NCBI GenBank assembly: GCA_964036045.1
Contig: OZ038392.1
Coordinates: forward strand, 18,672,112-18,736,111
Origin: Eutreptiella sp. 'Long Island Sound 2002'
Taxonomy: Eukaryota > Euglenozoa > Euglenophyceae > Eutreptiales > Eutreptiaceae
Length of the DNA stretch: 64,000 bases
Direction of reading: 5' to 3'
Within the stretch, counting starts at the first letter, position 1; each line of letters begins with the position of its first letter. Under the pieces are notes generated by a model that ran no database searches, was not told where the DNA came from, and was given only the letters and a program-made list of their open reading frames with translations. Shown here in pieces: positions 50,285-60,691 of the stretch. The translations under genes and the position numbers were made by a program.

Positions 50285-51075
50285 GTGCGCTCACAAAACA
50301 CGAACCTGCACACAGTGACAAATCCCAGATTTTACTGCTGCATCATGCCTTGTTTCCTGCATTTGTGGGGGACCAATCATCCCAAAGGCAGAGAGGGTAA
50401 GAGGAGATACCCGAGACTTCAAAAAACCAGCAGGGCCCAGAACCGACGACCAAGCGACGCCCTCCTTGACACGCAGCTATCAACTCCACTGCCACCGGGG
50501 AACAAGAACGCTAGCCGAGCACAAAGAGGACGACACCCCAGGGGGGACACAACCCGTACCACTCAACAATCAGCCCCCCTACCGATGAGTAGCATTATAT
50601 CCACCAAAACTGATCAACCAGGCCTGACTTTGAGGAGACATACTCAAGGAACAGAGGCCCCCAGGCATCCATGCAAGTGCGACACCACCAGCAAGCATCA
50701 AAAGCCAGCCGCCCCGGCACGTAGCATGGTCCCTGCCAACAAAAGCAGTGGAGATCACTCACCATGAAGCCGGTTCGGACTCCACACAACACAACAGCCA
50801 TGCTTTCCATGATTTATGGAAATTTTCACTATTCGCGAATCTTGGATTCCCCGTTTGGTTGCGATGCGATTTGACTGAAGGGCATTAACATCCTGAGGCT
50901 ATTTCGGAAATATTCATGCCATCTGGGAGTAATTCTGTCACTGTTTGCCGTGTGTAAGTGCGCGCACCCTCCCGCTGTGTGTGCGTGTGCGCCTGGCTGT
51001 CCGTTCAGTCTGTACAGTGGACCAGCCGGTCAAAAAATCTCCTACGGTGCTAATAGTGTTAGCTCTACACTTTCG

Positions 51076-51189
51076 AGAAGTTTCTGAAACTTATTTTTCT
51101 GATATTGTGACCACACAACATGACCATCAAACCTATGTAAACCATGTTTTAGGCTGTATTTATGTGTTCTCCACCTTATTTGGGTATTG
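51076..51189. repeat. ~114-bp direct repeat, copy 1
   Basis: It shares AAGTTTC-GAAACT, TGTGACCACACAA, CCTATGTAAA and TTATTTGGGTATTG with 51279-51391, about 203 bp away. Confidence 0.8.
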
Positions 51190-51206
51190 GGGGTGGGTGG
51201 GTTGGG

Positions 51207-51262
51207 GGGGGGGGGGGCTCCCAAGGGATTGGTACACAACCTGTCTATGCAGTGTTTCAGCC
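51207..51262. repeat. poly-G-anchored dispersed repeat, copy A
   Basis: A G-run is followed by GATTGGTACACAACCTG and ATGCAGT. A related copy, with its G-run and the same phrase, lies at 58601-58660. Confidence 0.7.
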
Positions 51263-51278
51263 CGGGCAGCTCAAAAAT

Positions 51279-51391
51279 CGAAGTTTCCGAAACTCATTTT
51301 TTTGATTATGTGACCACACAAAATAACCATCCAACCTATGTAAAGCATGTTTTAGGCTGTATCTATGTGTTTTCACCTTATTTGGGTATTG
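51279..51391. repeat. ~114-bp direct repeat, copy 2
   Basis: The diverged second copy of 51076-51189. Confidence 0.8.
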
Positions 51392-51922
51392 CTTAGTCGA
51401 ACCAAGTGTCCACCCGGAAAACCTGCCTCCGGCTATCTAAATCGTGACAGGCGAACCGAAAAAAGTCGAGCTACAGCACCGAAATTTGAAGTAACAAAAA
51501 ATTTTACCTCGATTTCCGGTCTGTGAGACACAAACTGAGGAAAAACGTAGCCGAAAAACAATAGTCAAAAGTGGGGTATTTACTATGGGAAGGGAAGAAA
51601 TGTGGTGGGAGAACCTCGAAATCGGGGGTAGGAGACATAGCTGATTTGTAGGGGGTAGGGTAGATGGGAAAATTGAGATGGACAATTGAAAACATTTTAA
51701 AAACCTCGTGGAAACCTGACAGTTATTGACAACACATAAACGTCACACGCAAAACAGGCACGCAGAGCATAGGGCCAAAACGAATAAGGACAATTTCTGA
51801 TGATCTCTTTCAAATGATGCCATCTGTGTACTCGGTGATTGTGCCGAGCAGCTCAAGGAGTGCTCACTTCAAGTAACGATGAGCCTTTCAGCAGTGAAAG
51901 ACATATTACTCCGGGCAAGATG

Positions 51923-52095
51923 CTATCGAAATTTCGATAGCATAATATAGAAAGGAATCTGTCGTCGATGCCTATCGAAATCTCGATAGGATTAAAACAT
52001 AAAAATCTGACAGGCGGGGGCCAATCGAAATTTCGATTGACGAAAACACAGCATCGGTGGTCATCGAAACACGGTTTCTATCAAAATTTCGATAG
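51923..52095. repeat. palindrome cluster 1 (4 copies)
   Basis: 18-bp units at 51923, 51972, 52022 and 52078, downstream of the unknown gene. The core is ATCGAAATTTCGAT. The first is CTATCGAAATTTCGATAG and the third CAATCGAAATTTCGATTG, both perfect 18-bp palindromes. The second and fourth each have one mismatch. Confidence 0.95.
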
Positions 52096-52160
52096 AGAAA
52101 GCAACACCATATCACCAGGAGAAATAAAAAACGGAGACTAAAATTATGACATATGCTCGA

Positions 52161-55095
52161 TTACTTCTTGGTGGTAGCCCGACTCGGATGAGAATCCTTG
52201 TGAGGCGAGCCCTTCTTCTTGGGCTGATCTGTAGCAGCCTTCGACAACTTGGCCTGAAAATCAGCAAAAGCAGACTTCTTCTTCTCTTTTTCCTTCTGTG
52301 CTCCTTCTTTCTTACCTTTCGCCGATTCTTTTGCCGCCTGCTTTGCTGCTTCCTTCGCCGCCTTTTCCGATTCCTTCTGCAGAGGAAGGGTGAAAGAATG
52401 ATTAAAGAAAAAAAAACATCGAGGCAGATATGTAGATATAAACAGACATACTTTCTCCTGAGCAGTAGCTTTTTTCTCTTCTTTCGTCAAGGCCTTGCTG
52501 ACTTTTTTCTCAGCGTCCTTCGCTGCCTTCGCTTGACCCTTGACTGTGTCCTTGTCTTCGTCATCGTCCGAAGAATCTTTGGCAGAACAAATAGTGAAGG
52601 AGAGGAACAAGACAAATTTGATGAGGTGTCTTTCAATGCATACCTTCGTCAGTGTCAGGAGCCTCAAGGGGATAACCCCGCTTCATTCGGTCGAGAACAA
52701 GATCCCATTGGATCGGTGGTAGGGCCTGTACCCTTTGAAGGCCAGCTGAAACTGTAAGAAAAAGCAGAAAAAATGAGTTGAGGAGTTGATTGTACTAGCG
52801 GAGGAAGGGATGCCTTGAAACATACCATCATCAGCAAATTTCGTCAATTGTTCTTTGCTTGGAGCCGTTGACAAACCAAGAAGAACGGCAACGTTAACGT
52901 GAGAACGGAGACGAAGCCGGATGTTGCTCACCAGTACGGGAGATGTAGTCTGAACCGCAACCCAGATCTCCTTGACGCTTTCTTCGATAACATCCAATTT
53001 GAGTTGATGCATGATGCAGCCCAGAATCTCTGGAGGGAATCGATTGTCATCTTCGGCCGGATTGTTGTACCGCTCGTCTTCGAAGGTAATGTACCTCGGG
53101 GGCTAAAAGAAAAACAATCGAAATTTCGATAGGAGAAAGTACGCAAAGCGACGCTATCGAAATTTCAATAGAACACACCTTCCATTCTTTGATATGGCGC
53201 AATGTCAAGACAACGAGCTGGGAAGTTGCCATGGTGTAATTGCTGGTCAAAATCCCCTTATTGTACAACGCGATGTCCCTGGTATAGAACTCATCATCCG
53301 TTGACGCAGAGATGGCGTTCAGAACAACGCGGACGTCAGGACGATCTCCAACCAAAAGCAGAACGGGCATCAACTCCTCATCAAGGACGTAAGACAACAT
53401 CATTGGACACAGGGGGCGTCCCGCAGCGGTACCCTTCGGAATCTGATAGACGAGAATCCTCTGTTTCAGTCCAGAGATTGCAGCAGGGGTTGCACCGACA
53501 GCTGGCCCGATGCGGACTTCACAGACTGCCTCTCCGGGTTTGGTTTCACCAAGCGTTACTGTCAGACATTCTGCCGACGTACTTTTGATCACAGGCTTCA
53601 CCTTCGGTTGACTGAGGGATTCGCGGAGGGTCTTAAAATCCTCATCAGACCAGATGGGGGCCTTGCTGATGGTCGTCCAAGGCGCCAAAGGATGCTGTTC
53701 GGTCCACTTCCAGCGCGGGATATGCACCTTGGAATCCTGGGGTGACAGTGATGACGTTATTCTCTTCCACTCCGCAAATTTTTTCCGAGACTCGTGCACG
53801 AAGGGGTTGTCCGGATGTTCCAAATGCCAAGAACAACTTCGCTGCTCCCGAAGTCTCCGAACGAAGGTCTTAAGCAATGGTGGCGTCAGATCTCCTTCCA
53901 GCAGCCTGTCACAAACCTTTGAAGATATGTCCGAAGATGACTGTGTTGTTTTAAATAACAATGACGCAAAGAAAGTAACTACCTGCGCAATCTCCGGCGG
54001 ATACAATCCCTCAAGCGGCTTGTAGTTGTTGAACACCGGGTTCAACTCGTCCTTCCCCTGAAGCTCGACGAGTTTCGGAATGATCGCTTTGTCCTCAACT
54101 TGGGAAACAAAACTTGCAAGAACCGTCCATCGCTTTGCAACTTCTTCGTCTGTGCCGTGCACGGCAGTGTATCCGGTCTTGTGCATCATTGTCAGTGTTG
54201 CGGCCTTTGGGGTAGGTACTCCTGCATAGATAATAAGGAAAGAATTGGTGACGTAATGTTAATCGAAGTGGACCCGCTATCGAAATTTCGATAAAGACCT
54301 TTGAGGTGACACTCGGTGAAGAGGCGATGGAGTCGTTGCTCAAACGTATGCTCAGATCCGCCATGGGATGCCCGGTTGTGATGCCCAGCGAGGGTTTGTC
54401 GAATCCAAAAGGGTGTGTCCGCACTCAAAATCAACCCGTCGTACATCCTTGTCCAATGAGGCGGTGTCTTGCCTTCTTCTTCGTACTTCTTTCGTACATC
54501 CTGGGTCCATTCGAAAGCATGTTGTCCACCAGGACACTTGAATGTAGCGCCTGACGAGGAATCGTACAATCGAAATTTCGATAGAAGGTACGATGTAATC
54601 GTCCGTAACGCAGCACGGTAATCAATCGAAATTTCGATAGCAAGGTATGCCTGTTGGAAAGAGTAAACACTTGATGTATTTGTCCTTCGGTGGTGGAGCA
54701 GCAAGGATGTCATCACCAACCAACGCTTTCTTCTTGGTAGTAACCGTTCTTGTTTGGCCGAAGCTCATGTCGCGGTCCAGTTCGATCTTCGAGTAATGAA
54801 CAAGTTCTCGGGACTCAACCCAATCGTCCAGATAGACCTGAGAAGTATCGTGCCATTCCTCAACCTCTGCGGATGTCGCTGGTCTGCTCTGCTCTGCAAC
54901 GATCTTCTTCTTCTTCTTCGGTGGAGGGGACTGTGAGAAAAGCGCGGCCTCGGAAGTATCCGTTCGGGGGCTTGCAGTGTCCGTTGACTGCGAATACGTT
55001 TGAGATGGAGGCTCATCAGAGTCCCCTGCCGGCTGCGACCGCTTCTTCTTCTTCTTGATCCGCTTCTTCGGTGACAAATGGGACTCACCGGACAT
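52161..55095 (-). CDS. eight-exon gene of unknown function, Lys-rich ends
   Basis: Proposed exons (minus strand): 55095-54651, 54550-54299, 54221-53983, 53916-53179, 53102-52826, 52751-52644, 52576-52452, 52376-52161. Intron 3 (53917-53982, 66 nt, frame-neutral) may instead be retained. Introns are 66-100 nt. Most are GT-AG with GTATGT-like donors; intron 1 appears to be GC-AG (CAG/GCATAC). The total is divisible by three and every junction keeps frame, giving about 800-820 residues ending in TAA. The N-terminus is polybasic (SPKKRIKKKKKR, then PPPKKKKK), suggesting nuclear localisation. The middle is globular with no family I recognise (TFKCPGGQHAFEW, LEGLYPPEIAQ). Near the C-terminus are an acidic DSSDDDEDKD stretch and an Ala/Lys-rich helical tail. 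Introns 1, 2 and 4 carry the palindrome. The start is the first ATG in frame; more upstream exons are possible. Confidence 0.75.
53115..53171. repeat. palindrome cluster 2 (2 copies inside intron 4)
   Basis: Units at 53115-53132 and 53154-53171 fill 36 of the 76 nt of the intron at 53103-53178, leaving only the splice sites and a short spacer. Confidence 0.95.
54277..54640. repeat. palindrome cluster 3 (3 copies, introns 1 and 2)
   Basis: One unit at 54277-54294 lies in the 77-nt intron 2. Two units at 54567-54584 and 54623-54640 lie in the 100-nt intron 1. The exon between them has none. Confidence 0.95.
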
Positions 55096-55303
55096 TGGGC
55101 AAATGTACTGAGGGTGATTAACGAGGTAAAACCTGTGCGCAAACGAGCTGAGGAACTCGCAAATGGACGATTGGGGCGACGAAAGTGCTACTTTGCTTGT
55201 GAGACCGGATATTTCTGTGAAGGTTTTTCAGTACCTCTAAATGTGAAGCGATAAGCTCAGATTCATCGGTTACGTCCAACTTAGAGTCCATATCTCGTAA
55301 ATG

Positions 55304-55550
55304 CAATCGAAATTTCGATTGAGGCAGTGGTCTATCGAAATTTCGATAGACCGCAGACGAGATACCGAGAAACGTTGTCTGATCAGGTTTACATAGACTT
55401 CGAAGGAGATGAAATAGATCCGATATGCATAAAATAGATCGAAGGAGCATTGGACCAAGCAAAGAAAGGGTTTTACATGATGAAACGATTCGATCAAGTA
55501 CTTACGCACTGAAATTGCAACAAACAAATGCGCAATCGAAATTTCGATAA
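55304..55550. repeat. palindrome cluster 4 (3 copies, between the two genes)
   Basis: Units at 55304, 55332 and 55533. The first two are perfect 18-bp palindromes of the two flavours, CAA...TTG and CTA...TAG, only 10 bp apart. Confidence 0.95.
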
Positions 55551-55606
55551 GCGACTCAAATCTCAATGTTCAGCGGCAAGAAGCCGCGGACCTTCGGCCT
55601 CATCAA

Positions 55607-57645
55607 CTATATGTTCGTCGTCCTCATCAGGTTCGCTCTCGCTGGATGGCGGGTCAAAGAGGGCAGGAGGCGGGCCTCGTGGCTGTCTACGAAGGCGTCC
55701 CTGGTATCTGTCCGGAGGGGGATAGCTTCAAGCGACCGTGTTGTCTGTAGTTTTTTCCAAGCTTTCACATAGGAAACACGATCAGCAAGAGGTGTTCTAG
55801 GAATGTGGGTCATATATTGATGGATTCCCTCTGTGACATCTCCGTGTTTGCACATTAACTTGAGAGCCCAAATCATGCACATATCAAGTAAGGGGGAATC
55901 AACAGTTAAGTCAAGTGGAGGAAGGTAACTGGGATCCCATAAAGGATCAGGTGTAACTGTCCTGTGTTTGGTCTCGAACCGTGTGAACGGCGTGTTGATA
56001 TCCGCAGCCCGTTGAACAAATGAACGTATCGTAATAACAAAATGTGTAACGAGATGTGGCTGGACCGAAGATCTGAGAACCCGTTCTTTCTGCAAGGGGG
56101 GAAGGGTGCAGTAAACATCACTTGCGCGAGAAAGATCTGTGACGTGTGGCAGCAGGGTGAGAGCATGTCCCAAACGTGACAAAGAGGCTTCACAACTTTC
56201 CTCAACGAACAGACAACCAGGAACCATGTCATACCATAACTGCCATGTACCGAGTGCAGTGCATAAGGTCCGAACATACTCTATCTTGGGAGCATGCTTC
56301 CGTGTAAGGGAGACCAGTAAAAGCAGACAATGTTCAAGAACAGTGCGTGCGGTCTTCCCAGAAATCCAGAGCAGCCCCCGCCCAAGTACATTCTCGAACC
56401 CCATACCCAATGGCCCAGAGTGCAGGTGTGAAAACATACAACACACTGTACAGGGACTGAATCTTTTGATATGCCACAGTGTTTTCAAGATTCATTGGTC
56501 GTCTGAGGGTCGACAATCTATCTCTAGCTTCGGTAATAAGACCTTTCAACACGCTGCCCGCTAACAAAAGACCGGCAAAACCTTTTCCGTGTATATGAGC
56601 TTCCGATGACAAGGCATGCTAGTCCGCACCGTGATAAATGGTTTGAGCAGCCAAGAAATAACGGGAAAGAAACGCCTGAAAGTAATGTGTACACAGTATT
56701 TGTACGGATGCCAAATGCCATAAAGCAGTGGAATGCGTTCCAAATGTGACCGGTAGTCAAAACTTCTGAGCTTCGCACCGTACATGAAACACAACACCGA
56801 TGCATGTATTTTCATGTCGACCAGCAAAGGCAAATCCCGGCCCGTATGAATCTGTATGCGACGCATCATCTCAATTAACTGCAGCAGCTCAGTGTTTGTG
56901 CTTGTTCGACACTCGTCCAGCAGCATAGGTTTCCAAATTTGTGGATGCACAATACCTCTGGCGATGTCGAGTGGCGCACGGATGAAAGGTGCCTGTAACG
57001 TCCCATCCGTAACAGCTGCAATAGTGTTCAGTAGACCCCCGATGGAGGTCCGAATGCATCTCATGACACCTGGCAGTCTGAAAACTATGCGGCGCAATGT
57101 GAGATGTCCAGGAAATCGGGGCAGCAAGATTGTAAAGAGCACGGCTACGGCAGAACAGTCAAGATGTCCAGGCGGTCCATCGGGGTTCTGCAGGAATCGT
57201 TTTCTGAAAAAATTGTCCATCCAAATGCCAACAGAAGCAATGCTCATTGCATTCCAGAGGTCATTCGAGAGATTCCTGCAGAGTCGGTATTCGAGGTGGA
57301 ACTATGCCAAACCTTGCGAGTAACTTCCGTTCGCGCTGCGAAACAGTAATGTCCAGAGCCGGGCGAAAAAGCGAGGGGTGCCGCACGCAGGTGCAGCACA
57401 CGCCAGATGTTGAAGAGCTCCTGCTGGAGTACGCTGAGCCATCTGGGCAAAGGTGTACAGTTTCTGTTTGCAACCACCTGCTCAAATGTCTGGCGGCGGC
57501 GTTTGGTTATCCTTATTCCAAGGACAAATTCAACAAATCGCCTTGACGTACCGCCTTCGCAAGCATCTTCAATAATTTGGCGTCCATTCTCCCAAGAGTG
57601 CGAAGCGAGGAATCCTCGCACGTAGGCAATGAAATGGCCATCCAT
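55607..57645 (-). pseudogene. frameshifted gene of unknown function
   Basis: A protein-like series of minus-strand frames forms one product if three frame changes are allowed: near 57275, near 56605 (at an AAAAGG run) and near 56400 (at a GGGG run). Order: N-terminal part from the ATG at 57645 (MDGHFIAYVRGFL), middle part (WNAMSIASVGIWMDNFF, LLDECRTSTNTELLQLIEMM, GIWHPYKYCVHITFRRFFP), then a C-terminal part to the stop at 55607. The WHPYKY...RFFP signature resembles, from memory, a large hypothetical-protein family of dinoflagellate and other protist genomes. That is unverified. At least two shifts sit in homopolymers, so base-call error is possible. However, the neighbouring 5-kb pol frames are clean, which favours a real pseudogene. 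Confidence 0.6.
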
Positions 57646-57730
57646 CTTTGGCGTACATGAAACTCGTACATGAAATAGAAGACAACAAATAGTCTAGCAT
57701 TTAAAATCTTTGAAATCTGTCAGACTGTCA

Positions 57731-57911
57731 CTATCGAAAATTCGATTGCAGTTTAAACAGCCTATGCTTTACAGGGTAGTTATTCCTTTAGCGGCTATCT
57801 AAATTTCGATTGGACATTCCTATCGAAATTTCGATAGGAATTGAATTCCTTTTCTGTCGAATGCTCCTATCAAAATTTTGATTCGAGATGCTCCTATCGA
57901 AATTTCGATTG
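57731..57911. repeat. palindrome cluster 5 (5 copies, upstream of the frameshifted gene)
   Basis: Units at 57731, 57795, 57820, 57867 and 57894. Those at 57820 and 57894 have the perfect 14-bp core; the others carry one to three changes. Confidence 0.93.
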
Positions 57912-58118
57912 GTTTTAGAAATAAATCGATTGTGTAGACATCTCCATCGGATAAAACATTCATATGTGTTTGATTTATTTTACCTCTTATTTCTTTTACC
58001 TTTATTTTTCTACAAAGTTGTAATTTAAAATTCATATACTACTGTAGTACAACTATGTTCCGGTAAACCTTCGTGAAGGATTTTCATGGTTTGCTCTTTG
58101 AATGTCGTTAAAGACTTC

Positions 58119-58288
58119 CAATCGAAATTTCGATTGATCCATGCAAAGCAAATTGTCACGTAGCTTCGACAATCGAAATTTCGATAGCATCATTGCTTTT
58201 TCATTCTAATTTTCACATACACAGACTATCAGGAGTCGGGTGGACAAACAGTTTGATGTAGCTAATCGTGCAACCAAAGTTTCGATAC
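58119..58288. repeat. palindrome cluster 6 (3 copies)
   Basis: Units at 58119 (perfect CAA...TTG), 58170 (CAA...TAG) and a decayed one at 58271. These are the last copies in the window. Confidence 0.9.
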
Positions 58289-58600
58289 ATGAGACTTCCT
58301 GCCTACATTGTGAACTTCCCTGCGTCTCTTTGCTATTCGAACAACAAACAACATGCAGCAATTCAAATGAAACACACTGAAGTGCATATATGCATGCGCG
58401 TGGTAACACGGTGGTACACAGCTGCTCATGTACTTGCACAACCACTGTCTTTTTAGGACATTTCTTCTTTCCCGGGATTGGCTTCATGTTTTTTAACCGT
58501 GTTTTTCGCACCGTGTGACATGTCCCTTTTTTGGTCCACTTTCCGGTGACAGGGGCCCATTTTGGGTGGACACTTGGTTCGTCTAAGTATTGGGCACGCG

Positions 58601-58660
58601 CGGGGGGGGGGGGGGGCGTTCCCAAATGATTGGTACACAACCTGCTGATGCAGTTTTTCA
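58601..58660. repeat. poly-G-anchored dispersed repeat, copy B
   Basis: A G-run followed by CCCAAATGATTGGTACACAACCTG and ATGCAGT, related to 51207-51262. Confidence 0.7.
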
Positions 58661-58849
58661 CCCTTCTACTACCTGATGACGCGTTTACGACGATCCAAGA
58701 GGCACACAAAATTCCAGTCAGGCCCATATGGCGGTGCCCGAACACTTTGCACGGGCGGGCCTTGGGAAACGCGGGCCATGTCAGTGTTGCACTTTCTATC
58801 CGGAACTCTTGTGTGCCAATGGATTTGTTATCCATCTACCAAAAGCACG

Positions 58850-60190
58850 CGCGTCAGGCCAACGCACAAATTCCCCACGGCATCTGCATTTCTTCGCCCT
58901 AAATATGCACACAAGTGCAGATGCCTATTGAATGCCACGGTTATTAATGATATTGGGAGCCATGCACCTCCTAAAGTTCGCCTACCAGCCCTGCGTGCGA
59001 TTCACCATCGTGTCTCACAATGCCCGTCTCGGCCTTCGTACGTGTGCAAGCTTGATTTAACAAATGTGTATTGGAGCATTCACATGCCGCATGCGTGACG
59101 CAGAATATTCCGATTGGACTCTGGACATTCCCGCTCGCGCTACACTAGACTCCCTTTTGCGTGGAAATATTCACTATCCATTTGTCAGCGCCTTGGCAGC
59201 ATAATTGTAAAATCAGTGGGCGATGGATTGGGATGTCTACATTGATGACATTCTAATCTCATCCCCCAATGCCGGCCTTACACAGCGTGCTACCAGAGCT
59301 GTGGCCCAGGATTTGACACATGCAGGCTTTATCAGCAGTGATAAACCTGTTATGGAACCACGTACCAAAATGTCATTTCTGGGAAAAATGCTCGGTTCCT
59401 AATCCCGTAGCATTGCCAATGAGGCACCCGTTCTGACTGCTACACTCCGTATGTGGATATTGGCTGTAGGTCGAGGCAAATTATATCCCAGGGACATGGC
59501 ACCGTTACTCGGGCGACTGCAGTGGATTGCCCGCCCGGTCACGGCGGCTTCACCATTCCTGGCAGGTGCATGCCGCAGTATGCATGCTCCTTCAGCTATC
59601 TTTACTCGCAATTTGGCCCGTGCTACAGCAACTTCCCTTCTGTTCTCCTTTCCTTCACACACAGTGCATGCGAAATCGCTTGCGCGCAGAACAACTATGT
59701 TTGCAGATACCGCCCCTTATGGCATCCGTTTCAGGGTGGGCGTCGTCATTCCTATTGGGCAATATTGTCATGAAGTATGCCCAAAATGGATCAAAAACCT
59801 GCAGCAGGCTGAACTTTTTGCAAGTTACCCTGCAGTGCGCCTTGCCGCGTACAGACGCCACGCGGCTGTAAATATTGGCCTGGACAATGACGCTGCCCGT
59901 GCGCAGTGTCTATCCATGCAAGCCATCACTAGCTGTCTTGTGCAGCAACGCATATTGCGCCGCATTTTTTGGCTGAGGGCATGGGCCAATACTGATCTGG
60001 CTTTTTTTTTCGGGCGCCCTCTGCTTTGAATCCAGCAGACAGCCTGAGTCGTGTACATGAGTTCCCATCACGGGAAGATGTGGTAAATGACAGCAAATAC
60101 CGCCGCCGTGATTGGGGTAATGCCAGTTTTCCATTTGCATTCATTCCAACGGCAATTTGTGCCCCATCCATTTATGGGGTTAGGGCAAAG
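58850..60190 (+). pseudogene. broken RT-RNase H of a DIRS-like or pararetrovirus-like retroelement
   Basis: Reading forward: a fingers-like stretch (FLRPKYAHKCRCLLN, PPKVRLPALRAI); the palm start KLDLTNVYWSI near 59060; an in-frame TGA at 59096; RLPFAWKYSLSICQRLG; a frame change near 59230; the catalytic box YIDDILIS near 59240; FLGKMLGS with a TAA at 59401; and the connection LLGRLQWIARPVT. An RNase H-like part has D (MFADTAPYG), E (QQAELFA) and D (GLDNDAARAQ). After a frame change near a T-run at about 60010, there follows NPADSLSRVHEFPS. An RNase H followed by NPAD-SR is known from tyrosine-recombinase retroelements and hepadnavirus-like/pararetroviral polymerases, not from the Ty3 elements next door. 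No recombinase, protease or terminal repeats were found. At least two stops and two frameshifts make it non-functional. Confidence 0.65.
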
Positions 60191-60280
60191 GGGTAAAAGG
60201 CCATGACACAGTGTATGCGGCATGCATGATGTACAATAATGTATAGGTCGGGCTCGCATTCGCTCGCAACTTGGTTCGTG

Positions 60281-60388
60281 AGCAAACAGGTGCACAGAAG
60301 AAGATGTCACTGGCAACCGATTTTCATTCACACATTTCGTGCCTGTCGTACACAGACTCATGCACGCTCACAAACACATGGCAGAATG
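60281..60388. repeat. ~108-bp direct repeat, copy 1
   Basis: It begins AGCAAACAGGTGCA-AGAAGAAGATG and ends CGCTCACAAACACA-GGCAGAA. It matches 60584-60691 at about 90%. It lies just downstream of the RT-RNase H relic and could be part of that element. Confidence 0.85.
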
Positions 60389-60583
60389 ACAGCTCCGTGG
60401 GAATGTGAGTTCTGCGCAAAGTGTGTTTGGGAGCGTGAGAATGACACACACATGCAAGCCTGAACACCATTGTAGATATTATTTTGTTGAGCTACACATC
60501 AACCCATGGCCGGCCCACCCATCCACCCAATATGTCCAATGCAAGGCATTTGGTGCAACACCCACTTCAGTTGGAACATGCTA

Positions 60584-60691
60584 AGCAAACAGGTGCAGAG
60601 AAGAAGATGTCACTGGCAATTGATTTTCATTCCCGCATTTGGTGCCTGTCGTACACAGACCGTTGCACGCTCACAAACACACGGCAGAACC
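60584..60691. repeat. ~108-bp direct repeat, copy 2
   Basis: The second copy, 303 bp from the first. Confidence 0.85.

Larger units (their letters stand above)
50285..51922. other. intergenic DNA upstream of the ASST-like gene
   Basis: No supported gene; the plus-strand frame at 50099-50767 has no recognisable similarity. It contains a duplicated ~114-bp segment and a poly-G-anchored repeat, listed separately. Confidence 0.45.

Noticed and set aside
51923-58288. CRISPR-like array
   Set aside because: The palindromes are irregularly spaced, lie within introns of a eukaryotic gene, and have no uniform spacers or associated genes.
5231-59098. TGA read as tryptophan or another amino acid (in-frame TGA in both RT relics)
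   Set aside because: Both relics are otherwise decayed, and E2 Pol ends naturally with TGA. The intact long frames contain no internal TGA, so a standard code is simpler.
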